A stretch of 38,762 bases of DNA from positions 1 to 38,762 of the forward strand of contig JAGRNJ010000010.1 of NCBI GenBank assembly GCA_020440825.1. The letters are read 5' to 3'. Of this stretch, positions 8,134 through 14,616 are shown in pieces. The notes under the pieces were generated by a model. It worked only from the letters and a program-made list of their open reading frames with translations. It made no database searches and had not been told where the DNA came from. How positions within the stretch are numbered: the first letter of the stretch is position 1; each line of letters opens with the position of its first letter. This stretch comes from Leptospiraceae bacterium. Its GTDB lineage: Bacteria; Spirochaetota; Leptospiria; Turneriellales; Turneriellaceae. Both the position numbers and the translations under genes were made by a program.

Positions 8134-8613
8134 TCAGGGAATCCATCCCCGGTGTTGCTCTGTCTGCTTTGAGAGAAAATCAATATAATCAGACAGAGCT
8201 TGAACCTCACCTTCTGTAAGTTGCTTTTCACTATTGACAAGCGAGTAAAAAAACGGCGGCATTTCATTATTTTTAATTTCCCTCAATGATTTTTCGAGTA
8301 TTCTCAGTTGCTTTAGCTTAGAGTACTTGTCCCAATTCTCAAAGATAAACTGTTCCCGAGCCTCTTCTATTTCATTATTAATGTAAAATGAAACAGGGTT
8401 TATTCTGGCATACCAGGGCAAGGTTGGGTTCAGGGAATGACAGTCTTTGCAGTTTACTACAAGTGGTCGTATGATCTTTTCAGGGCTCGGGATTGCAATC
8501 GTTGAGGGGATGATTTTCACCTGTTTTACCGGCAAAACCTGAATCAGCACAAAAATACCTGTGAAAAGAATCCCAGTAATCCACAGGTTTTTTTGTCGAG
8601 AAAATATTGTCAC
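8134..8613 (-). CDS. Membrane-anchored haem-binding protein (Haem_bd family)
   Basis: A 159-residue protein with an N-terminal membrane anchor (about residues 9-27) and one haem c motif, CKDCH (C55, C58, H59). The following LPWYARINPVSFYINNEIEEAREQFIFENW and the late NEMPPFFYSLV and LSDYIDFL stretches are the signature of the Haem_bd domain (PF14376), small periplasmic monohaem proteins of unknown role in which the Met of the MPP segment is a likely second axial ligand. The start is GTG at 8613. It ends 1 nt from the end of the convergent haem-motif chemoreceptor; no cytochrome c maturation gene is in the window. Confidence 0.85.
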   Translation of the reverse strand: MTIFSRQKNLWITGILFTGIFVLIQVLPVKQVKIIPSTIAIPSPEKIIRPLVVNCKDCHSLNPTLPWYARINPVSFYINNEIEEAREQFIFENWDKYSKLKQLRILEKSLREIKNNEMPPFFYSLVNSEKQLTEGEVQALSDYIDFLSKQTEQHRGWIP

Positions 8614-8715
8614 AGATCACGGGAAGTATTTCTATATTCATTGCCAAGAACTAATTTTAAAAAAAATAACAAAATCATGAAACAAATTGTCTGTTTTGGG
8701 GTATATACCAGTTAA

Positions 8716-8732
8716 CAGAGATTTAATCTCTG
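8716..8732. promoter_or_regulatory. Perfect inverted repeat upstream of ssb
   Basis: CAGAGAT-TTA-ATCTCTG is a perfect 7 bp inverted repeat with a 3 nt spacer, 25 nt before the ssb start codon and just upstream of an A-run and the AGAGGA Shine-Dalgarno. It lies in the region divergent from the haem-binding gene. It could be an operator for a dimeric regulator or a small 5' UTR hairpin. There is no U-tract to make it a terminator for transcription towards ssb. I do not recognise it as a known operator, including a Leptospira-type LexA box. Confidence 0.4.
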
Positions 8733-8757
8733 CAAAAAAAAGTGTTAAGAGGATAAA

Positions 8758-9138
8758 ATGTATCAAAGCCCATTGAATATACAACAATTTACAGGAAGAC
8801 TGGTTAGAGACCCCGAGATCAAGCAGACCCCAACAGGGAAAATGATTTTGAGTTTCTCACTCGCATATGCGACCCGTCATTCCAGCGATCGAGAGGGCAG
8901 TTTTACCAGCTACATCAATGTCGAGGCCTGGGAAAAACTGGCGAACCATTTTGCAACCCGGCTCGAGAAAGGCATGCAGATTCTTGTGAAAGGCAGTCTG
9001 GTGCAAAACCGCTGGGTCAGCGATGGCCAAAAGAAATCGGTGTTTAAGCTGGTTGCCCAGGCAATATCAATTACTGATCTTAAACGTCGACCTGCTGAAA
9101 GTACAGAGAGCGCCGAAAACCTCGATCAAGTGGCCTGA
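8758..9138 (+). CDS. ssb: Single-stranded DNA-binding protein without canonical acidic tip
   Basis: A 126-residue OB-fold SSB. The N-terminal 105 residues follow bacterial SSB: GRLVRDPEIKQTPTGKMILSFSLA, YINVEAWEKLANHFATRLEKGMQILVKGSL and QNRWVSDGQKKSVFKLVAQAI. It should coat single-stranded DNA during replication and repair. The protein then stops after about 20 residues (ending ENLDQVA), with no long Gly/Gln-rich linker and no DDDIPF-type tip that recruits partner proteins. AGAGGA precedes the ATG by a few nt. It is not beside rpsF/rpsR, which often flank the main ssb, so it may be a secondary paralogue. Confidence 0.9.
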   Translation: MYQSPLNIQQFTGRLVRDPEIKQTPTGKMILSFSLAYATRHSSDREGSFTSYINVEAWEKLANHFATRLEKGMQILVKGSLVQNRWVSDGQKKSVFKLVAQAISITDLKRRPAESTESAENLDQVA

Positions 9139-9158
9139 ATTTCAGATTAAGTCGCAGA

Positions 9159-9188
9159 ATCCAGGAAGGGGATAGGCCCTTCCTGGAT
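9159..9188. terminator. Strong hairpin between convergent ssb and DUF1577 genes
   Basis: ATCCAGGAAGGG at 9159-9170 and its exact reverse complement at 9177-9188 form a perfect 12 bp stem with a 6 nt loop (GATAGG). It lies between the stop of ssb (9138) and the stop of the minus-strand gene (9196), so it probably ends transcription from both sides. A clean U-tract is lacking (only ATTTTA about 10 nt further on the plus strand), so intrinsic termination efficiency is uncertain; the stem could also protect 3' ends. Confidence 0.65.
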
Positions 9189-9195
9189 ACCAACA

Positions 9196-10326
9196 TCATA
9201 TTTTACCTTTTGCAAGTGAAGATATGGCTTCAGTATATCGTTCGACTTCACCTTTGCGTGATGACCAGCCTACAATTCGTACACCGATCATCAGATCGGT
9301 TTCCTGATTAAAGCCAGTGTAAATAATCTCTGTAAACACTGTTATTGGTTGCTGTAGTTTAAAGATCACATCAAAACTGAACCCTTTCTGGTGAATCAAA
9401 AAAGTTTTTAATTCTTCATCTACAATTCGAATCTGCAGACCACCTTTCGACAGATTGGTAATCTCTTGTCTTTTGTTGATCATCATTGTATTTGAGTCGC
9501 GAATTCTATCTACCATTTCAAAGGTCAATGCTTTCAGTTCCATTGCCTTATCCATACCAATCGGTTCAGACTTTGAAACCAGTTGAATATAACCTAACGG
9601 GATCGATAAACCATCATGGCCTACATAGATAACTGGAACGATCATTTCTGAAATGATTTTTCTATGACGATAGCCTTCCATGACCGCCCCAATCTCTGTA
9701 TTCAGGTATTCACGGTAGTCGATAAATGCTTCAAGATCTGGCGGCATATAGCTCATTAAATCTTGTGAGTTTTCTACCCATAAAATTTTACCGCTTTTTC
9801 TAACCAGCTCGAGTTTGTCATCCGACTTATCAAAAACAGAAACCTTGACTTCATCTGCCATGCCTTGAAGTCTCTTTTCATATTCTGATAAATGAACCTT
9901 TACCGAGGTCGGTACATTAAAAAGAGAAGCCTTGATGACATTGCGGGCTGCCCGAATATTATTTACCACTACACTTCCGGCTGGGGCAATAACCCGATCA
10001 TTTTTTCTTTCTGACTCGGCAATTCTAAGTTGAGAGATATGAATTTTGTATCGATTTTCTGGCAACCGGTCTTCGATAATACAGACAGCATCCATATACT
10101 TCTTGAAGACTCTATACAGTGTAACTGATTCGTCTAAATCAATTGCACAATATACGATAGCGCGGTCTTTATCGATAATTTTTTCAAAAGCGACAGGTAT
10201 CATTTCAAATTCGCCTTTGATAAAAAATTTACGATTGAGCATATATGTTTTCAACATATGCTCAATTTTATCTGGATCAGAAATGACCTGATATTTTCTC
10301 TGGGTTCTCTCTTTAATGCCGGCCAT
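9196..10326 (-). CDS. DUF1577-type protein with PilZ-like C-terminal segment
   Basis: A 376-residue cytosolic protein resembling the Leptospira-associated DUF1577 family (recognised by overall character and motifs, not by a search). The N-terminal 100 residues are alpha/beta and basic, followed by RKNDR (107-111), which has the RxxxR pattern of PilZ domains. The C-terminal part holds NLSKGGLQIRI (from N291), resembling the N/DxSxxG PilZ motif, with a typical beta-barrel continuation (FDVIFKLQQPITVFTEIIYTGF...IGVRIVGW). It therefore looks like a divergent YcgR-like or PilZ-tandem protein and might bind c-di-GMP or be a degenerate non-binder. GAGGA lies about 7 nt before the ATG. Two c-di-GMP enzymes are encoded about 3 kb away. 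Confidence 0.7.
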   Translation of the reverse strand: MAGIKERTQRKYQVISDPDKIEHMLKTYMLNRKFFIKGEFEMIPVAFEKIIDKDRAIVYCAIDLDESVTLYRVFKKYMDAVCIIEDRLPENRYKIHISQLRIAESERKNDRVIAPAGSVVVNNIRAARNVIKASLFNVPTSVKVHLSEYEKRLQGMADEVKVSVFDKSDDKLELVRKSGKILWVENSQDLMSYMPPDLEAFIDYREYLNTEIGAVMEGYRHRKIISEMIVPVIYVGHDGLSIPLGYIQLVSKSEPIGMDKAMELKALTFEMVDRIRDSNTMMINKRQEITNLSKGGLQIRIVDEELKTFLIHQKGFSFDVIFKLQQPITVFTEIIYTGFNQETDLMIGVRIVGWSSRKGEVERYTEAISSLAKGKI

Positions 10327-10507
10327 TGGTTTCCTCGGTTGCTGAAAAGACTTCTACTCTAAGCGGGAAAGTATTGATATTTGCTTTTATTTCGCAACTA
10401 TTTTTATAATATCGGACATTGAAACCATTTATTTATCATTTTAACAACTATGATGCACAGAAATAGTCTCAAAAGGCCAGCTTGATTGCCCTTGTGCTTT
10501 TCGAGTC

Positions 10508-10525
10508 AGTATAAACACTTATACT
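10508..10525. promoter_or_regulatory. Inverted repeat in the DUF1577/YdcH-like divergent region
   Basis: AGTATAA-ACAC-TTATACT is a perfect 7 bp inverted repeat with a 4 nt spacer, located 59 nt before the YdcH-like gene in the 257 nt space between two divergent genes. An 18 bp AT-rich dyad suits a dimeric transcription factor. The remaining part of this spacer (10327-10583) shows AT-rich sequence and no ORF or RNA gene I can support. Confidence 0.4.
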
Positions 10526-10583
10526 AAACAGTATCTTCATCGGAATAGCTTGACGCCTCAAATTAAGAGCCGGTTCTGCAACT

Positions 10584-10823
10584 ATGAGCGACAACCGACA
10601 TACCTTAATCAGTGAATTACCCGAGTATAAAGAAAAAATTCATGAATTGAAAATGAGCAATCATCATTTTGCCAAGCAATACTCTGAATACGAAGATTTA
10701 GATAAAGAAATACACCGAATTGAAATTGGTGAAACTCCTGACTCTGACGAGTACCTGGAAGATCTCAAGAAAAAAAGACTCGCTCTTAAAGATGAGCTGT
10801 TTCATACTTTAAAGAACTCCTGA
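10584..10823 (+). CDS. YdcH-like DUF465 small helical protein
   Basis: A 79-residue, highly charged protein of the DUF465/YdcH type. The pattern is typical: an N-terminal LISELPEYKEKIHELKMSNHHFAKQYSEYEDLDKEIHRIE, a short turn, then LEDLKKKRLALKDELFHTL, forming two antiparallel helices. The conserved pairs H-x-F and Y-x-x-L-D are present. The family has no defined function. The ATG at 10584 is used; no convincing Shine-Dalgarno precedes it. It ends 79 nt before the YihY-family gene and may be co-transcribed with it. Confidence 0.8.
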   Translation: MSDNRHTLISELPEYKEKIHELKMSNHHFAKQYSEYEDLDKEIHRIEIGETPDSDEYLEDLKKKRLALKDELFHTLKNS

Positions 10824-10828
10824 AGAAC

Positions 10829-10848
10829 TTTTCCTTGCACAAGGAAAA
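10829..10848. repeat. Palindrome between the YdcH-like and YihY-like genes
   Basis: TTTTCCTTG-CA-CAAGGAAAA is a perfect 9 bp inverted repeat around a 2 nt centre, starting 6 nt after the YdcH-like stop codon. As RNA it gives an 8 bp stem with a 4 nt loop. It is not followed by a U-run, so it is either a weak attenuator/processing site or a DNA operator for the gene downstream. Confidence 0.45.
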
Positions 10849-10870
10849 AGTGCTTTGCTTGCTAAGTATA

Positions 10871-10901
10871 GACTGTGTCTTTGAAAAAAGAGGACGCAGT
10901 C
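10871..10901 (+). promoter_or_regulatory. Possible Shine-Dalgarno-occluding hairpin before the YihY-like gene
   Basis: GACTGTGTC (10871-10879) can pair with GACGCAGTC (10893-10901) through nine base pairs including one G-U. The 13 nt loop and the first stem bases contain the Shine-Dalgarno GAGGA (10890-10894), and the 3' arm ends one base before the ATG at 10903. The hairpin would partly occlude ribosome access, so it is a candidate translational control element; no ligand or trans factor is implied by the sequence. Confidence 0.35.
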
Positions 10902-10902
10902 A

Positions 10903-13323
10903 ATGAAAGAAAAAGAGCCGAATGAAAATCATCGTGATGATGCTGCACACCAGATCAAGAGTGTAGTTGAAAGTTCCTTCAAAAAAGTTATAGAAATCAT
11001 AAAAAAGGGTATATTGAGTGGTGATTTAACAAACACTACTGCCCTTCAATCTGCTATTATTAAGACTGCCCGTCTAATTGGGGCGGCAGCACAACGGTTC
11101 TTAAATGATGAGGCAGTTTTAAGGGCCGCTTCGATCAGTTATTCTTTGATTATCAGCTTTGTGCCTTCGCTGGTTGTTGTTTTATTGATTGGCGCTCGGG
11201 TAATCAACACGGACGAATATTTTGAACTTGCGAAAGAAATGGTTCGCAAAAACGGAATTCCTATTGACATTGATCCCTATATCAATGTCATAAAAGAGCT
11301 AATTCGAAACGCCGGGGCCATTGGTGGGGTTGGTCTTTTGATTCTCATGTTTACTGCAACCAGTGTTCTAAGAAATGTTGAAAATGCGTTGAATCGAGTC
11401 TGGCGGGTAATCAATAAAAGGCCCTTTATTCAAAAAATATCCGGTTTTCTGATGGTGATGATTTTCGGACCTCTTCTACTTGCGATCGGGATTTCTTATG
11501 CTCAATGGTTATTAGGAAAATTTGCATCTCCCGATCTTGAGCAGATTCGTTTTCTCGATGACCGTACTGTCGTTCTGGGCCAAAAGTATGTATACATTGA
11601 ACAAGATGGTCAAAAAAGATGGCGGTATTCAAACATACTCGATAAGATTGATTTTGACTATAACAATCGCACATTAATTCACAGTGGAACAGAAAACAAA
11701 TTTCTGACTCTGGAAGAATCTGCTGTATTTACCAACAAGGTGCAAAAACCTGATCTGGCAACTCTCTCAAAAACTGCATTTACCGATATTGCCAAAAAAA
11801 ACCAGACAATCATCATTATCACATCTGATGGAACAATCTTACGTTCGAGTGATGCAGGTGAAATTTACTATGCTACGAAAATTCAAAGAGAACAATCAAA
11901 TTGGCTCTTTAATGTTCGGCTCAATTCAGTGCTCATGATCACTGAAAAGGTTGGGTTTATTGCCGGTTCAGGCGGGGTGTTGCTCAAGACAACCGACGGA
12001 GGGGAAGACTGGTCTGCAGTTGGACCCCTGAATCGGGAAATCGATTACAAGGCCGTCAGTAATAACTCTAAGGGCGAAATCTTTGTGGTAGGTTCATCGT
12101 TTACTGTTCTTAAATCGACAGACCAGGGTGAAACATTCGAATCAATTGATTTGAGTTCTAATGCTGCTGATCCTCTTAAGACATCATTATTCAGTATTAG
12201 CTTTAATGAGAATTATGGTTATATTGCCGGTGATTTTGGTACAATAATGATGACCCAAAACGGCGGATCGACCTGGGTATCTAAAATCATTTCACGCAAT
12301 TATGACTTTCGCTCAGTTTTTGCACTGAACTCTGGTGCATCGATTGTCGCAGGTGACAAGGGGGCACTAAGAATCGGAATTACAGATAAAGAAAACCGCA
12401 CCTCTTTTATACCGGTAAAATTTCAAACTGAAAGTGATATTCATGGTACTGCTTATAACGCTGAAGAAGACAAAATAATGCTTGTTGGTGCAAATTATAA
12501 TATTATTGCAAGTAAAAATACATTGTCAGATATTTTGAATTCGGGAAAAGATCCTGAATTTGAGATTATTCAAGAGTCTCCTTTCTGGAGAAAATTGATT
12601 TCAGCATTGGGGAATGTTATTCTGCCTTTTGCCGTTATCTGGCTCTTGTTCTTTCTGGTTTATCTGATAATACCGTATACCGAAGTTAACACGAAGGCAG
12701 CTGCACTGGGAGCGGCTGTGACTTCTACGATCTGGGTTGTGTTCCTGTTGGGCTATAAATATTACCTCACTTCTTTCAGTGTTGGTACGTTTGCGATTTA
12801 TGGCACTCTGGCAGCCATACCGCTTACTCTGTTGATGGTGTATATATCAGCACTGATTATGCTGTTCGGTGCTGAGGTCGCATTCTTATACCAGTACCCC
12901 GGTATGATGCGTATCGGCAAAAAGCATTATCATGATATTAATGCAAAAAAGCAGATCTGGCTGGGACTGGCAGTTCTGTATTATCTCACAACAGCATTTA
13001 AAAAAGGGCATGGTGCAGTCAAAGAGGCAGCTCTTATTCGTGTATGTGGTAACAACCAGGATGAATTCACTTACATTATTCACAAATTCGCAGAAAAGAA
13101 GTACGTTGAAAAAGGGGAAGGCGGTGCCTGGCTTTTAGGTAGAGATCCTGCTACAATAAACTTGCTTGAAGTGTTAGAAGAACTGGAAACTACCGATTAT
13201 CACATACCTGCAATACAAGATAAAAATCATTTTGCTGCAAAAACACAGAAACTGTTTAACTTGGTTTTGAAGTCGAGATCAGAAATTTTACATAAGGTTA
13301 CTCTGGCAGATTTGATTAACTGA
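10903..13323 (+). CDS. YihY/BrkB-family membrane protein with inserted Asp-box beta-propeller
   Basis: An 806-residue inner-membrane protein. Residues about 70-206 hold the first three TM segments of the YihY/BrkB fold (AASISYSLIISFVPSL, then GGVGLLILMFTATSVLRNVENALNRVW). Residues about 567-680 hold the last three, with the family motifs LVYLIIPYTEVNTKAAALGAAV, FAIYGTLAAIPLTLLMVY and LFGAEVAFLYQY. Between TM3 and TM4 lie about 360 extra residues with at least four Asp-box motifs (SSDAGEIY at D317, TTDGGEDW at D365, STDQGETF at D407, TQNGGSTW at N453) spaced 42-48 residues, as in Ycf48/BNR/sialidase-type propellers. A C-terminal cytosolic winged-helix-like region (about 690-780) follows. YihY proteins are of debated function; the old RNase BN label is not supported. 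By the usual topology the propeller is predicted to be periplasmic. Confidence 0.88.
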   Translation: MKEKEPNENHRDDAAHQIKSVVESSFKKVIEIIKKGILSGDLTNTTALQSAIIKTARLIGAAAQRFLNDEAVLRAASISYSLIISFVPSLVVVLLIGARVINTDEYFELAKEMVRKNGIPIDIDPYINVIKELIRNAGAIGGVGLLILMFTATSVLRNVENALNRVWRVINKRPFIQKISGFLMVMIFGPLLLAIGISYAQWLLGKFASPDLEQIRFLDDRTVVLGQKYVYIEQDGQKRWRYSNILDKIDFDYNNRTLIHSGTENKFLTLEESAVFTNKVQKPDLATLSKTAFTDIAKKNQTIIIITSDGTILRSSDAGEIYYATKIQREQSNWLFNVRLNSVLMITEKVGFIAGSGGVLLKTTDGGEDWSAVGPLNREIDYKAVSNNSKGEIFVVGSSFTVLKSTDQGETFESIDLSSNAADPLKTSLFSISFNENYGYIAGDFGTIMMTQNGGSTWVSKIISRNYDFRSVFALNSGASIVAGDKGALRIGITDKENRTSFIPVKFQTESDIHGTAYNAEEDKIMLVGANYNIIASKNTLSDILNSGKDPEFEIIQESPFWRKLISALGNVILPFAVIWLLFFLVYLIIPYTEVNTKAAALGAAVTSTIWVVFLLGYKYYLTSFSVGTFAIYGTLAAIPLTLLMVYISALIMLFGAEVAFLYQYPGMMRIGKKHYHDINAKKQIWLGLAVLYYLTTAFKKGHGAVKEAALIRVCGNNQDEFTYIIHKFAEKKYVEKGEGGAWLLGRDPATINLLEVLEELETTDYHIPAIQDKNHFAAKTQKLFNLVLKSRSEILHKVTLADLIN

Positions 13324-13333
13324 CTATATTGAA

Positions 13334-14614
13334 ATGAAACTGAAGTCAAGTCTGCAAAATATAAAGATTCTTCTTTGCGAAGATGATTCTGATACATTAA
13401 ATCTGCTGAAAAAGTACCTCGAAGAATCAGGTGCAAATTTAGAAACAGCAAATAATGGTGCCGTCGGTTTTGAAAAATTCAATAAGTTTGACCCTGATCT
13501 TTTGATAACCGATTTAAGCATGCCCGATGTTGATGGGCTAACCCTCATTGAGAAAATCAATAAAATCAAGAGTATACCATGTATAATTCTCTCTGCATAT
13601 GGGGATGAGAATGCACTGCTAAAGGCTATTGAAATTGGGGTTACAAAATTCATTCGTAAACCTGTTAAAAAAGATGATTTCTTAAAATCGGTTTCGGTAA
13701 TAACAGATGCTCTGATACTAAGAAAAATTTTCGAAAAACGAGAACAAATGATGTTATCGGTTATCGAGAATATGCCATTCCAGGTAATTGTACTGGAAAA
13801 TAAAAATATAGTCTATGTTAACCCTGCACTTTTAGAATACCTTGGCTTGAAAAATTTAAGCCAAGTCACAAAAACAGGCTTTTCGATGGATGAATATATT
13901 TTTGACAGGGGAGACCCCCGTTTGTTTGCTAAAAAATTTACTGATTGGTCTTATGAATTGGCTGAATCAGAAGAATCAGAAATTCTAATTGGTCTCGGTG
14001 AAAAAAATCAAAAAGACAATGATTACAAAATATTTGCAGTAAATATTCGTCCCACACAAGATAAAAATATTATCATCGTAATTTTCAATGATATTACGCG
14101 TTTTGAAGATGAAATCAATAAACATAAACGGGTTGCACTTTTAGACCCGTTGACTCAGGCACTCAATAGAAACAGCCTTAATGAATCATTTGATGTGATG
14201 ATCAATAATGCAAAAAACAGTTCAAAATCCTTTTCAATCATTATTTTTGACATAGATTTTTTCAAAAAAGTCAATGATACTTTCGGTCACCAGATCGGTG
14301 ATGAAGTTCTCAAAACCATCGTAGCCATTGTTGCAAAGATTATTAGACAGTCCGATAAACTTTTTCGAATCGGGGGAGAAGAGTTTCTGTTACTCTTACC
14401 TGATACTGCTGGCAAAGGAGCAATGATGCTGGCAGAAAAACTGCGTCTGGCAATTGCAAATCATGATTTCAATGAAATAAAAAATCTTACCTGCAGTTTC
14501 GGTGTTTATGAAGCGTTGTTCAACGAGAATCCCGAGTCAATAATGGCAAAAGCAGACAGTGCCCTTTATCAGGCTAAGAAATCTGGTCGCAACCAGACAA
14601 AATCGGCGAATTAA
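13334..14614 (+). CDS. Response regulator diguanylate cyclase (REC-PAS-GGDEF)
   Basis: A 426-residue cytosolic protein. REC domain (about 8-125): acidic pair in LLCEDDSD, phospho-acceptor D60 in LLITDLSMPDVDG, and IRKPVKKDDF with the conserved Lys. A PAS-like region (about 140-255) begins MLSVIENMPFQVIVLENK. The GGDEF domain (about 270-420) has the substrate loop DFFKKVNDTFGHQIGDEVL, active site GGEEF at 347-351 and an RQSD inhibitory I-site at 338-341, so it should make c-di-GMP and be feedback-inhibited. It starts 10 nt after the YihY-like gene and ends 2 nt before the GGDEF-EAL gene, suggesting one transcript. No partner histidine kinase is encoded nearby. Confidence 0.93.
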   Translation: MKLKSSLQNIKILLCEDDSDTLNLLKKYLEESGANLETANNGAVGFEKFNKFDPDLLITDLSMPDVDGLTLIEKINKIKSIPCIILSAYGDENALLKAIEIGVTKFIRKPVKKDDFLKSVSVITDALILRKIFEKREQMMLSVIENMPFQVIVLENKNIVYVNPALLEYLGLKNLSQVTKTGFSMDEYIFDRGDPRLFAKKFTDWSYELAESEESEILIGLGEKNQKDNDYKIFAVNIRPTQDKNIIIVIFNDITRFEDEINKHKRVALLDPLTQALNRNSLNESFDVMINNAKNSSKSFSIIIFDIDFFKKVNDTFGHQIGDEVLKTIVAIVAKIIRQSDKLFRIGGEEFLLLLPDTAGKGAMMLAEKLRLAIANHDFNEIKNLTCSFGVYEALFNENPESIMAKADSALYQAKKSGRNQTKSAN

Positions 14615-14616
14615 TT

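Noticed and set aside
10903..13323. Annotation of the YihY homologue as ribonuclease BN
   Set aside because: That historical label belongs to a different protein (RNase Z/ElaC); nothing in this sequence suggests nuclease activity.
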